Positions 35,103 through 44,212 of a stretch of DNA of 56,561 nucleotides are shown here, piece by piece. Source of the stretch: CALCZU01 sp964396165. GTDB taxonomy: Bacteria > Bdellovibrionota > FAC87 > UBA2466. Position 1 is the first letter of the stretch. Each line of letters opens with the position of its first letter. Position numbers and translations under genes: made by a program. The stretch spans positions 1-56,561 of the forward strand of contig CAYNEF010000024.1 of assembly GCA_964396165.1 (NCBI GenBank). Reading direction: 5' to 3'. The notes under the pieces were generated by a model, which searched no databases, was not told where the DNA came from, and saw nothing but the letters and a program-made list of their open reading frames with translations.

Positions 35103-37106
35103 ATGAGCGATAGCACCCTGACTGAAATAAAAAAGCTCCGTAAGGAGATCGAAGAGCACGCATACAAATATTATGTGCTGGATGCCCCTGTCATTTCGGA
35201 TGAAGCATATGACAAACTTTTTAAAAAACTCGAAGCGCTAGAGGCAAAACACCCCGAGTTTTTTGATCCCTATTCCCCCACACAAAAAGTGGGTGGGGCT
35301 CCGCTGGATAAATTTAAAAAATACAAACACAGACAAATGATGCTCAGTCTGCAAAACGTGTACACAGAAGAAGAATTTTCTGATTTTTATGACCGTTGTA
35401 CAAAAGGCTTAGGAGAAGCTTTTTCCCTCGTAGGAGAGCCCAAATTTGACGGGCTTGCCATTGAACTAGTCTATGAAAAAGGGAAATTAGTAGTTGCGGC
35501 AACCCGTGGGGACGGTGAAACGGGAGAAGACGTAACGGAAAACATCAAGACCATCAAGTCTGTTCCGCTTACCCTTCGTGGCACACCTCCAGAGCTTTTA
35601 GAAGTACGCGGGGAAGTAATTCTTCTTAAGTCCGATTTTGAAAAGATAAATGCAGACAAGGCAAAAAAAGGAGAACCTTTATTTGCCAACCCTCGAAATG
35701 CTGCTGCAGGATCCATTCGTCAGCTCGATCCCAAAGTGGCGGCCCAGCGAAATCTCGATCTGTTTTGCCACGGGGTGGGAGAAATGACTGCGAATGCGTC
35801 TATCGATTCACACACTGCTTTACTCGATTATTTTAAAGAACTGGGTTTAAGAACCAACCCGTTGCGAAAAAAACTTGAATCTGCAGAAGATGTTTTTGCG
35901 TTTTATAAGAGTTTAGAAGCAAAAAGAGAATCGCTAAACTACGAGATTGATGGCCTAGTCCTAAAAGTGGATAACTTTAGACAGCAACGAGAGCTTGGTT
36001 TCATTGCACGCTCACCACGTTTTGCTATTGCCTATAAATTTAAGGCACAGGAAGGCACTTCAAAACTGAACGATGTACTTTTTCAAGTAGGTCGAACAGG
36101 GGCGATTACCCCTGTTGCTATTTTAGAACCTGTTTGGATTGGGGGTGTGGAAGTAAAACGCGCCAGTATTCATAATGAAGATCAGATTAACCTCTTAGGT
36201 CTAAAAATCGGCGATACGGTTATTGTGAAACGTGCAGGAGATGTCATTCCTAACTTGCAAAGCGTTGTTCTAGAAAAACGAACGGGAAAAGAAAAAAACA
36301 TTCACTTTCCAAAAACTTGTCCCTCGTGCAATGGGCCTATTGTAAAAGATCCGGAAGAGTCTGCACACCGTTGTAACAACATGGCATGCCCTGCAAGGCT
36401 CAGCGAATCTCTAAAGCATTTTTGCTCTAAGCGTGCGATGAACATCGAGGGGCTTGGGGAAAAATGGACATTGCAACTGCTTGAAACAGGAACGGTCAGG
36501 CATTTTTCTGATCTCTACAAACTCAAAGTAGAAGATTTTTTAAAACTGGATCGTCAGGGAGAGAAATTAGCTTCTAAACTTGTCAGAAACATTGAGAGCA
36601 GTAAAAAAGCAACTCTTGATAGATTTATCTACGCACTGGGGATACGGTTTGTAGGGGAGAGAACGGCAGAACTTCTTGCACTCCATTTCGGAACACTTGA
36701 TAAATTTTTGACGGCTACGGTAGAAGAATTGACGGCTGTGGAAGAAGTCGGGGAAAGAATCGCCCGCTCCCTCTTTGAATTTTTAAGTGATGAAAAAAAC
36801 ATCGAAGAAATTGCCTCCTTAAGAAAAAACGGAGTGGAACCCACACCCCTTGTGGTTAGTGGCGGTAATTCCAGTAAATTTTCAGGCAAAGTGTTTGTGA
36901 TTACTGGCACTCTTCCTACGCTTTCAAGAGATCAGGCATCCGATCTCATTAGACAAAACGGCGGCAAAGTTTCATCTAGTGTCTCTAAAAATACGGACTA
37001 TCTTTTGGCGGGAGAAGAAGCAGGTTCGAAGTTAAAAAAAGCAACGGAACTGGAAGTACCGATTATTTCTGAAGAGGATCTGCATAAGCTTATCAATCAA
37101 GCTTAG
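35103..37106 (+). CDS. ligA: NAD-dependent DNA ligase
   Basis: 667 residues. N-terminal Ia domain with YYVLDAPVISDEAYDKL; adenylation motif KFDGLA (catalytic Lys), then nucleotide-binding and OB-fold parts, a Cys4 zinc finger (CPSCNGP...CNNMACPARL), helix-hairpin-helix domain (GIRFVGERTAELLALHFG) and C-terminal BRCT (KVFVITGTLPTLSRDQA). Seals nicks in replication and repair using NAD. I prefer the ATG at 35103, where homology begins; a TTG at 35082 would overlap the previous gene. The 3' end overlaps pyrD by 14 bases (convergent). Confidence 0.95.
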   Translation: MSDSTLTEIKKLRKEIEEHAYKYYVLDAPVISDEAYDKLFKKLEALEAKHPEFFDPYSPTQKVGGAPLDKFKKYKHRQMMLSLQNVYTEEEFSDFYDRCTKGLGEAFSLVGEPKFDGLAIELVYEKGKLVVAATRGDGETGEDVTENIKTIKSVPLTLRGTPPELLEVRGEVILLKSDFEKINADKAKKGEPLFANPRNAAAGSIRQLDPKVAAQRNLDLFCHGVGEMTANASIDSHTALLDYFKELGLRTNPLRKKLESAEDVFAFYKSLEAKRESLNYEIDGLVLKVDNFRQQRELGFIARSPRFAIAYKFKAQEGTSKLNDVLFQVGRTGAITPVAILEPVWIGGVEVKRASIHNEDQINLLGLKIGDTVIVKRAGDVIPNLQSVVLEKRTGKEKNIHFPKTCPSCNGPIVKDPEESAHRCNNMACPARLSESLKHFCSKRAMNIEGLGEKWTLQLLETGTVRHFSDLYKLKVEDFLKLDRQGEKLASKLVRNIESSKKATLDRFIYALGIRFVGERTAELLALHFGTLDKFLTATVEELTAVEEVGERIARSLFEFLSDEKNIEEIASLRKNGVEPTPLVVSGGNSSKFSGKVFVITGTLPTLSRDQASDLIRQNGGKVSSSVSKNTDYLLAGEEAGSKLKKATELEVPIISEEDLHKLINQA

Positions 37107-38049
37107 AGAGTTCCTCTACTAGCGGAACACCCTGGTAAATAAACCCTGTATAAATTTCCACTAAATCTGCACCCGCTTCGCGCATCTTTTTGTAATCTGC
37201 TGTCGAGGAGACACCCCCTACCCCAATAATCACTTTATTCGTTTTTAATACTTCTTTTGCAAGACGTACTTTTTGTAACGCTTTATTTAAAAGCAGCGTA
37301 CCTGACAATCCACCCTCTTGTTTTAATGCGTGCTTTTGGGCAAGTTCAGAGGAAGTGTTGACGAGCACGACGCCAGTAAAGGGACTACCAGCAATATAAG
37401 TAAGCAGCACTTTTAAATCAGAGTCGTTTAAGTCTGCAGAAAACTTCACGAGAACGGGTTTATTTTTGGGCAAGATACGCGCGACAGACTCCAAAAATTG
37501 CACAGATTGTAATTCTCTTAAGCCAGGCGTATTGGGCGAACTGATATTGACGATGAAACCATCCACATGGTCTTTTAATTTTTGAAACCCTGTTTCGTAA
37601 TCAGAAAGCGCATTTTCGTTAGGTGTAACTTTATTTTTCCCGATATTGGCAAAAAGAGGAACCGTTGTTTTTTTTCTCCCTTTAAGAATATTTTTTTTAA
37701 ATTGTTCGAGCCCACAATTATTAAAACCTAATTTATTGACGAGAGTTTGATTTGCCGTTCGCCAAATTCTGGGCTTGGGATTTCCTAATTGGGGAAGTGG
37801 CGTCACCGTCCCTACTTCAATAAAACCAAAACCAAATGTTGAGAGCGCGGGAAACACTTCTGCGTTTTTATCAAAGCCGGCGGCAAGACCAATTCTATTT
37901 TCTAAAACAATATTTTCGAATCCTGGGAGAGTTACTGCGGGGTGTCTTTTTTTATCCTGAACGGGAAGTTTCTTTAAAATTCCCACGGCAAGATGATGCG
38001 CTGTTTCCGGATCAAGAAAAAATAAAAACCGGTGAAAAAAGCTCAACAT
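37093..38049 (-). CDS. pyrD: dihydroorotate dehydrogenase (quinone), class 2
   Basis: 318 residues. Oxidises dihydroorotate to orotate with FMN and a quinone. An N-terminal amphipathic membrane-binding helix (LSFFHRFLFFLDPETAHHLA) identifies class 2. GLAAGFDKNAE, EVGTVTPLPQLGNPKPRIWR, NKLGFNNCG and NISSPNTPGLR (with the catalytic Ser) are diagnostic, followed by GGLSG and IIGVGGVSSTADYKKM. I use the ATG at 38049; the frame is open further upstream but without family similarity. Confidence 0.94.
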   Translation of the reverse strand: MLSFFHRFLFFLDPETAHHLAVGILKKLPVQDKKRHPAVTLPGFENIVLENRIGLAAGFDKNAEVFPALSTFGFGFIEVGTVTPLPQLGNPKPRIWRTANQTLVNKLGFNNCGLEQFKKNILKGRKKTTVPLFANIGKNKVTPNENALSDYETGFQKLKDHVDGFIVNISSPNTPGLRELQSVQFLESVARILPKNKPVLVKFSADLNDSDLKVLLTYIAGSPFTGVVLVNTSSELAQKHALKQEGGLSGTLLLNKALQKVRLAKEVLKTNKVIIGVGGVSSTADYKKMREAGADLVEIYTGFIYQGVPLVEELSKLD

Positions 38050-38104
38050 GACGAAAGCATCTTTCTCGTTTATTCTAAGGGTGTCAATTTTTAAAGGAAA
38101 ACCA

Positions 38105-39694
38105 TTGAAAGTATTCTTCTTGTTGTTTCTTACAACTCTGCTTTTTGCTGCGCCTAAGAAAAAGGCACCAGTTGTGACAAATGATGAAGATTTTGTGCCT
38201 TTAAAAAAATCTGCTCCTAAAATAGAAGTCCCCAAAGAGGAGCCTCCTAAATCGACTCCGCTTGTTGAGCCAGAAGTAAAAGTAGAAAAAAAACAAGTCG
38301 AGAAAGAAGTTACACCGAGTCCTAGCCCAAAAGTCGAAGAAAAACCAAAAGTTTCGGAATCTGAAATCAGTGAAGTGCTGATTTCTAAAAACTATTTGCA
38401 AGTTACACAGCTTGATCAAATGAATCCGTATGTAGAATGGGATTCTCGCAATGGAAAATCTCTTTATATCCCCGAAGACGGGGAAGCGTATATCTTGCTC
38501 CTTGGTAAAATGAAGGACAAATACTCTTTAAGCATAAATGACAAATTTGTACCGCTGATGAGTGATGGAAACTTTGAGTACAAACTCGTCGTGCCCTCCG
38601 AGCCCACCACCATGAATTACACGGTAAAAAAACCCGATGGAAGAACAGAGAGTTTCAAAGTCCAATTTACCTGGATAAAAAACCCCGGTTCCATTCGCGT
38701 GAAGGTAAAAGAAGGCAATGAAACAGAAAAAACGATTGGTTTTTCAGGAAATATAAAACTGGCTGCAAGCGTGCAGCTTATTAAAGCAGGAGAGCAAGTC
38801 CAACAGGTTGAGACTGTGTTTCATAAAAAGGCAGCGCTACGCTTTAAAATAACTGTCCCTGAAACAGAAGAAAAACTGGAGTCTTGGACACTCACAATTA
38901 AAAACAGCAAAAAAGATATTTACGCGCAACGAAAAAAAAATGGAAGCCCCCCGAAAGAAGTCGATTGGAATGAAATTGTTCCCGATGTCCTTCCTGCGGG
39001 TAACTACTCTTACCGAGTTACTCTCTATACAAAAACAGGGGTATTTGAAGGCCCTTTAGAAAAATTCGAAGCGGTAGAAGGTGTAATCAGCATTAAACAC
39101 ACTGCCGCTTGGGATATTACGTTGGAACCAAAAGAAGAAATTGGATACCTGACTTATAAAAATAATAATAGTTTCGATACATCGAGTTTGTACGTAGGCA
39201 CTGAACTTCCTCTTTTACTGCGTAACCGTTACATTCTTAGGCCTGGAGGGATGCTGGCACTTCCGACAGCGAATCCGGAGAACGCATATTATTCAGCACG
39301 CGCGCTCTTAGGTGTACGTTTAATCGGTGGTGGAAAGAAGTTTTTATTTTTAAATGCTCCTTATGAAATGCAATTAGACGTGCTTTTGGGCCTGACTCGC
39401 TTTTCTCTCAGTTCGCGTTCGAATACAGCCGACTTTAACCATCTAACACTTGCACTACAACCTGATTTGGTGATTTCGGGACAGCAGTATATTACGCCGC
39501 TTTTCGAATACAGCGCAGACTCTTCCTTTAAGTCGATGAGACTATCGATGGGGATGATTTATCAATTCTACGTCAGAGCGTGGTCGCTTAAGTGGGGAAT
39601 GGGAGCGGTGTACGATAACTTGTTTCAAGATTCTATAGAGGCGAATAAATATTCTTTATTCCGCGTGCTCTCTTCTTTTCAATTTCAACTTTAA
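38105..39694 (+). CDS. secreted multi-domain barrel protein, paralogue of the protein at 3.4 kb
   Basis: 529 residues from a TTG at 38105 with AAAGGA six bases upstream; an ATG at 38048 is in frame but starts within the divergent pyrD start codon. Signal peptide MKVFFLLFLTTLLFA, then a Pro/Lys/Glu-rich linker (~18-95). A beta-rich domain (~100-210) ending FKVQFTWIKNPGSIRVKVK matches the 3.4-kb protein. One or two Ig-like stretches follow (ALRFKITVPETEEKLESWTL; DVLPAGNYSYRVTLY), then a predicted beta barrel ending in FQFQL. Likely outer membrane. Function unknown. Confidence 0.6.
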   Translation: MKVFFLLFLTTLLFAAPKKKAPVVTNDEDFVPLKKSAPKIEVPKEEPPKSTPLVEPEVKVEKKQVEKEVTPSPSPKVEEKPKVSESEISEVLISKNYLQVTQLDQMNPYVEWDSRNGKSLYIPEDGEAYILLLGKMKDKYSLSINDKFVPLMSDGNFEYKLVVPSEPTTMNYTVKKPDGRTESFKVQFTWIKNPGSIRVKVKEGNETEKTIGFSGNIKLAASVQLIKAGEQVQQVETVFHKKAALRFKITVPETEEKLESWTLTIKNSKKDIYAQRKKNGSPPKEVDWNEIVPDVLPAGNYSYRVTLYTKTGVFEGPLEKFEAVEGVISIKHTAAWDITLEPKEEIGYLTYKNNNSFDTSSLYVGTELPLLLRNRYILRPGGMLALPTANPENAYYSARALLGVRLIGGGKKFLFLNAPYEMQLDVLLGLTRFSLSSRSNTADFNHLTLALQPDLVISGQQYITPLFEYSADSSFKSMRLSMGMIYQFYVRAWSLKWGMGAVYDNLFQDSIEANKYSLFRVLSSFQFQL

Positions 39695-39696
39695 AA

Positions 39697-40251
39697 TTAT
39701 CTAATAGATTGGGTGGACGAAGCGATTTTAGCGCAATCGCCTTTGGTGAGTTCTTTAGCGCCTTCTTTTTTCAATTCTACGCAACCCACAAAAACGCGTA
39801 CCCCTTCAGCAAGTTTGGGATCGGCTGGTTTTGTGGCAACAAAATTTCGACTGGAGAGCACCCAAGCATCTACAGGAACACCGTAAACACTTTTAGTGCT
39901 CTCAGTCGAATCATCTTGTTTTACTCGTCCTTCTTGATCTTCATAGATTGAAGGGAGTTTTTCAACTTCTGCAATGTCGCTTGAGCTTCCTTGATGATGT
40001 CCATCATTTTGCTGCGACCTTGACTGACTATGTTTTGTACGTTCATGGATTACCTTTCGGTTGAGTTTAGTTAAGTGTTTGGAAATTTTGGGAGGGGATT
40101 TCCTGATAGGAGATACGTTGGGTTGTGTTTGTGCTAAAGGTGCCGGATAATTTTGTGGCTGAACTGATACTGATTCCGCTTGACCGCGAAAGGCAAAATA
40201 GCCTCCGACGAATGACAATAAAACCAGAATGCCAACGAATGTGTCTCTCAT
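39697..40251 (-). CDS. single-pass membrane protein of unknown function
   Basis: 184 residues. One N-terminal hydrophobic segment (MRDTFVGILVLLSFVGGYFA), then a long low-complexity Ser/Gln/Lys/Pro linker, and a small Cys-containing C-terminal part (GVRVFVGCVELKKEGA). The ATG at 40251 has GGAGG six bases before it, so I prefer it to the start at 40299. Ends two bases from the convergent barrel gene. No family recognised. Confidence 0.5.
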   Translation of the reverse strand: MRDTFVGILVLLSFVGGYFAFRGQAESVSVQPQNYPAPLAQTQPNVSPIRKSPPKISKHLTKLNRKVIHERTKHSQSRSQQNDGHHQGSSSDIAEVEKLPSIYEDQEGRVKQDDSTESTKSVYGVPVDAWVLSSRNFVATKPADPKLAEGVRVFVGCVELKKEGAKELTKGDCAKIASSTQSIR

Positions 40252-40301
40252 GGAAGTCCTCCCTTCTCCGAAATGGGTGAAATGCAAGGTGAAGGCCAAT
40301 A

Positions 40302-40319
40302 GAATACGGACGTGTATTC
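40302..40319. promoter_or_regulatory. operator-like inverted repeat in a divergent promoter region
   Basis: GAATAC (40302-40307) and GTATTC (40314-40319) form a 6-bp inverted repeat with a 6-base spacer. It lies between the divergent genes starting at 40251 and 40454, about 50 bases upstream of the minus-strand start, where a regulator could bind. No known consensus matches. Confidence 0.3.
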
Positions 40320-40385
40320 AGTAGTTACGGGGTTTTCGGATCGAAATTTGTCAGTGCCCATGCGCAGGTTGTTACTCGAACCACT

Positions 40386-40401
40386 AATATCGCGCGATAT
40401 T
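40386..40401. repeat. solitary copy of the palindrome AATATCGCGCGATATT
   Basis: Perfect 16-bp palindrome, identical in its core to the three copies around the HNH gene at 46.3-47.6 kb, six kilobases away. It lies 52 bases upstream of the YceI-like gene start. No copy of the 154-base repeat is next to it. Confidence 0.75.
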
Positions 40402-40453
40402 TCGGAGCACACCCCCTAGACAGTGGGGACGTTGACGGCAATAATACTTACCT

Positions 40454-41095
40454 ATGAAACTTCTTTTTTTGTTGTTCAGTTTGATTGCGTTGCCACTCTG
40501 GGCCGGGGCTAAGACTTTTACGATTAAGGATTTGGGGACCAGGAATTTGTTTGCGATGCAGATGGATGGAGCCATTGAGAAGAATATTGCTGTTACAAGA
40601 TTTATCACTGGGGCTCTTTTATACGATAACGAGAAGAATGAACTGTCTGGAAATTGGGAAATAGACTTAAGAAGTCTCGATACGCAGAATGAAATGCGTA
40701 ATTTAGAGTTGCGCGAACAGGTTTTAAGAATTCAGGACAATCCTATTTTACGCGTGCAACTCTCTCCCCTTGCCATTGCCGCTTTAGTAGATGAAAAGTC
40801 GATTCCTTTGTCTACTAGTTTGATCTATCAATATGCCGGAAAAAACGTTACACAAAAATCCAATCTTAAGCTTACTTACTTTAAAGACTCTAAGAAATCA
40901 CAACAACGACTGCCGGGTAATTTACTGAGAATGCAAATTTCCTATGACTGGAATATTGAGCAATGCGGTTTGGGAGTGAGCGAAGGGTTTAAAATGATAT
41001 TTCCGTCGAGTTTTTCCACCCAAACGGACTTGGTTGCAAGCGATGCGCTTCCAACAGATAAGCCAATTTTTCCTGAAGCACCAAAACCTAAATAA
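40454..41095 (+). CDS. YceI-like periplasmic protein
   Basis: 213 residues with signal peptide MKLLFLLFSLIALPLWAGA. The mature part follows the YceI lipocalin-like pattern: an early strand pair with ALLYDNEKNELSGNWEIDLRSLDTQNEMRN, then ELREQVLRIQDNPI where YceI proteins have the H..LKSxDFFD.xKYP equivalent. YceI proteins bind isoprenoids or similar lipids in the periplasm; the ligand here is unknown. No strong ribosome site precedes the ATG. Convergent with the beta-propeller gene. Confidence 0.6.
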   Translation: MKLLFLLFSLIALPLWAGAKTFTIKDLGTRNLFAMQMDGAIEKNIAVTRFITGALLYDNEKNELSGNWEIDLRSLDTQNEMRNLELREQVLRIQDNPILRVQLSPLAIAALVDEKSIPLSTSLIYQYAGKNVTQKSNLKLTYFKDSKKSQQRLPGNLLRMQISYDWNIEQCGLGVSEGFKMIFPSSFSTQTDLVASDALPTDKPIFPEAPKPK

Positions 41096-41097
41096 TT

Positions 41098-42138
41098 TTA
41101 TTGGGAAACGTTATTCCAGTTAATGCGATAGATAGAGACTGATGTCTCATCCATGTTTGCATAGATGTGCGAATTATCCGGTGATACCGCAAAAGTAGAA
41201 GGTTGAATCGGCAAGTAAGCTACCTGCCCCCCATTTAAATCAAAGACATAAATTCCAGCAGGATTATTTTCCCCACCGGCTTTTGGTGCTTTTGCTGGTT
41301 GGTGAAGAACATAAAGTTTATCATTAGTAGAAGCAATTCCCGCAGCTTGAAAGTTATCGTCGATGCTGAGATCAGTTAACTGTCCTTGTGGACCAAATTT
41401 ATAAATCCAAAGTGCATGGGTGAAAGCTACGTACACTTGATTTTGAAATACGGTAGCTCCTGTTACACAACAAACTGTTTCATTTGTTCCTGCATAAGGA
41501 ACTTTACCAAGAATTTTTACATTCGCTCCACTTGCAGAAAGATTGTATTGGTAATCTTGTTCACGGAATCCGTACAAAAGTGGAAGCGTGGGATGCGCCA
41601 CAATTGCTTTATAAACAAAATTTTCGTCTCGGTTGATTTCGATATTCGGTGAAGCGGGAAATCTCACAGCTTCTTTAGGGTGAATGTCAGACATATCCAC
41701 GACGCTCATACCGGCAGAGCCGCTCATATATGCCCAGGAACCTACAATAGACAATGCACCAGCTGCATAGTAACTGGGAGACCAGTTCTTTGTGGTTTTT
41801 TCTGTAAAGCTATCAATTTGTTCTGCTACGCTAAAAACAACAGAAGGACGCTCTTGATCTGCAGTAATATTCCATCTGCTAAAACCAAGTGCAGGAGCAC
41901 CATTTCCTGCTCCCGTTAAAAAAATATTCGAACCTTTTCCAAACATTTGATACGTGCTGATATCCACTGCACTGCCATTGGCTGCAGTCCCTCTTAAATC
42001 TCCTACCTTTGTCAAAGTTTGTGCGACAGCACGAGATAGTCTGGAACCTTGCGTACGAAGAGGTGTGCGGTTATCCGTACAAGCAGATAAGGCTAGAATA
42101 AAGATAAGCGCTAATTGTATCGTACAAGTTGGCTTCAT
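41098..42138 (-). CDS. lipoprotein with beta-propeller-like repeats
   Basis: 346 residues; lipobox LSAC at the end of a signal peptide. The mature part consists of repeated four-strand blocks with WAYMSGSAGMSVVDMSDI, ALWIYKFGPQGQLTDLSI, AGIYVFDLNGGQVAYL and SPDNSHIYANMDETSVSIY, the look of an LVIVD or YncE-like propeller. Probably an envelope binding protein. Ligand unknown. Confidence 0.6.
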   Translation of the reverse strand: MKPTCTIQLALIFILALSACTDNRTPLRTQGSRLSRAVAQTLTKVGDLRGTAANGSAVDISTYQMFGKGSNIFLTGAGNGAPALGFSRWNITADQERPSVVFSVAEQIDSFTEKTTKNWSPSYYAAGALSIVGSWAYMSGSAGMSVVDMSDIHPKEAVRFPASPNIEINRDENFVYKAIVAHPTLPLLYGFREQDYQYNLSASGANVKILGKVPYAGTNETVCCVTGATVFQNQVYVAFTHALWIYKFGPQGQLTDLSIDDNFQAAGIASTNDKLYVLHQPAKAPKAGGENNPAGIYVFDLNGGQVAYLPIQPSTFAVSPDNSHIYANMDETSVSIYRINWNNVSQ

Positions 42139-42378
42139 AATTTGTGGTTCCTATCTATTCAGATATAAATGCACGTGAAATGCCAACGTTAAGACAAAAA
42201 GAATACTTGAAATTACAAGGTTTTCCCTGAGCTACTTGGCATCTCATTGTCGAGGTTTAAGGCCCCTGTTTGAAGTGTATACAGGCTGTTAATTGTTAAA
42301 ACTGTCTACTCTTTATACAGTTTCACGTCCAAATTTTAGGCTCAACTCTGATCTGGCACACGTTGCAGTATAAAGGAC

Positions 42379-42412
42379 AACACCCGAAGTGCGCGCACTT
42401 AAATGGGGTGTT
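42379..42412 (+). promoter_or_regulatory. leader hairpin with nested palindrome
   Basis: AACACCC (42379-42385) pairs with GGGTGTT (42406-42412), and the loop holds a perfect 14-bp palindrome AAGTGCGCGCACTT (42387-42400). It ends about ten bases before the GAGGAG ribosome site of the following membrane-protein gene, so it could act as an attenuator, a terminator for upstream transcription or a protein-binding site. A weak T-rich tail follows. Confidence 0.4.
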
Positions 42413-42435
42413 CTTAAGTTTTAAGAGGAGTACCT

Positions 42436-43065
42436 GTGAAACAGAGCATGCGGATGTTTGTAAGACCTAAAGAATTTGTAAACCAATTGCAATGGTCTAC
42501 CCACCATTGGATGATTCTCTTTACCTTTTTAATCGTAACAGCGGTAGAAGCGCACGTAGGTCGCCAGCACGCCTTATACGAGCTTTATTCGTCGGTTATT
42601 TCGCAAAATACAGGCTTACCATTCGATATCGCGATGTGGATTGTCGTTGCCCTTAAACTTGTGATTCTTCTTGTCGCAAGTTATCTCATCGGACAAATGG
42701 TCTGGACCGTGGGAAGTTTTTTTGGAAGCAAAAACAGTAAACGCGTTCTTTTCAGACGTCTTGCCGTCGTATTTACGATGATCATGGCGGGTTACACAGC
42801 GAACCATCTCGAAAGTACTTTTGAATGGATGGGAACGGCAAGTTTCTTTCTCTATTTCTGGGGAGTGCTATTAGGATATTTCGCTATCCGCGAACAGTTT
42901 TCTCTTTCTCACGTAGAAACAACAGTGGTGGGATTATTCACTGCGCTTCTTGTTTTATCGACGTGGCATTTTTCACATATCTACATGGAACAATTTGCAC
43001 GCCAGCACATGACTGAAATGGCGAGCAAAAACAAATCCACTTCTATTATTCGCCCTAAATTTTAA
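42436..43065 (+). CDS. multi-pass membrane protein of unknown function
   Basis: 209 residues, GTG start with GAGGAG five bases before it. Five hydrophobic segments (for example WMILFTFLIVTAVEA, IAMWIVVALKLVILLVASYL, LFTALLVLSTWHFSHIY), resembling the Yip1-like membrane fold. Several His residues (VEAHVGRQHALYE, HFSHIY, RQHM) face the helix ends. The family is not identified with certainty. Convergent with the secreted protein gene, with a gap of seven bases. Confidence 0.5.
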   Translation: MKQSMRMFVRPKEFVNQLQWSTHHWMILFTFLIVTAVEAHVGRQHALYELYSSVISQNTGLPFDIAMWIVVALKLVILLVASYLIGQMVWTVGSFFGSKNSKRVLFRRLAVVFTMIMAGYTANHLESTFEWMGTASFFLYFWGVLLGYFAIREQFSLSHVETTVVGLFTALLVLSTWHFSHIYMEQFARQHMTEMASKNKSTSIIRPKF

Positions 43066-43072
43066 TAAGTCT

Positions 43073-44212
43073 TTATCTTATTGCTAGTTTGGTATTGCGA
43101 CGCCATTTACCGAATTCGCGGTAATTTCTGTGTGCTATCTGAAAGATTTGGCCTTTTCCGGTAGCAGGAAATACGTTTGCTTTTTCTAACTGCATTTCAT
43201 ACTCAGTTAATTTTCTCTCGAGAAGTCCTTGTTTGTTGTCACCAGAAAACTTCTTTAAAAAATCAGACATCGTACCGCCAGTTGCCATGTTGATTTCTTT
43301 TGTGAGCTCATGAGAGCGGCTTTTATCTACTTGAGAAAGAGACTCAATCACAAGAGATCCTTTAGCAGCATTTTGTTCGCTCGCATTTGCAGAGTTAACG
43401 CCGCGGCCTAAAGAAGAACCAGTTGCGATTCCTCCTGCAGATTCATTACCAGTGATAGATTCTCTGCCAGTAGTATTATTCTGAGTCTCATTATTTGTTT
43501 CACGGATAGTTTTATCCGCTGCTCTTTCGGCTTGTTTTAAATCATATTCAGAAACTTTACCGCCGTATCCCATCGCGTTTAATACGTCGTCTACACGCGT
43601 AAAAGCACCGGATGCCAATTGATCTTTAAAGTTGTCTACATTGACGCCTTGTCTTTGAATGGCGTTTTCTACTTCTTTAGGAAGATTGATAGAAGAACCA
43701 GACTTGCTGCTTCCTTTAGCCCCACTGTCCACACCGTTAATGGATTCGTTTGTCGTAAGAAGTTTATCTTGTCCGTCGTTATCTGAAGCCGTATTGGCTG
43801 TAGCGATTGCTTGCGCTGTTTCCAGTGCCGACATTGCAGCAAGAGCCGCTCCTAAACCATATAATCCACCAGCAAATGCAGCACCACTCTGCGCTGCCAG
43901 TCCTGCTGCTGCTACTGTGGCGGCTGCAGTTCCTGAGGTACCCTGGCTTTTTGCATTGCGAGCTTTTGCTGCGCGATCTGCACTTCCTGCGCTTCCATCA
44001 ATGGGAGCTACACTTTGATCGCGTCTAATCGTGTTAGGATCTGCAAAAGTGCTTGAGCCTTGACTCTGTGCTTGTGCGTTGTCTGCGTCTGTGGGATCGA
44101 CGTTAATCGTCGATCTATCCGTAACTCGAGTGGCTGCGTCCCCTTCTGCAAGTACACAAGGTGAATACACAATCGATAAAAAAAATGTCGAAAGAATTAA
44201 TAAATTTCTCAT
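43073..44212 (-). CDS. secreted protein, Ala/Ser-rich, of unknown function
   Basis: 379 residues with signal peptide MRNLLILSTFFLSIVYSPCVLA. The mature part is rich in Ala, Ser, Gly, Asn and Asp, with an Ala-rich hydrophobic stretch at ~95-140 (TAAATVAAAGLAAQSGAAFA) and a more ordered C-terminal region with basic residues (FQIAHRNYREFGKWRRN). No family recognised. Its start overlaps the upstream gene by four bases, so the two proteins are co-expressed and may work together. Confidence 0.5.
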   Translation of the reverse strand: MRNLLILSTFFLSIVYSPCVLAEGDAATRVTDRSTINVDPTDADNAQAQSQGSSTFADPNTIRRDQSVAPIDGSAGSADRAAKARNAKSQGTSGTAAATVAAAGLAAQSGAAFAGGLYGLGAALAAMSALETAQAIATANTASDNDGQDKLLTTNESINGVDSGAKGSSKSGSSINLPKEVENAIQRQGVNVDNFKDQLASGAFTRVDDVLNAMGYGGKVSEYDLKQAERAADKTIRETNNETQNNTTGRESITGNESAGGIATGSSLGRGVNSANASEQNAAKGSLVIESLSQVDKSRSHELTKEINMATGGTMSDFLKKFSGDNKQGLLERKLTEYEMQLEKANVFPATGKGQIFQIAHRNYREFGKWRRNTKLAIR

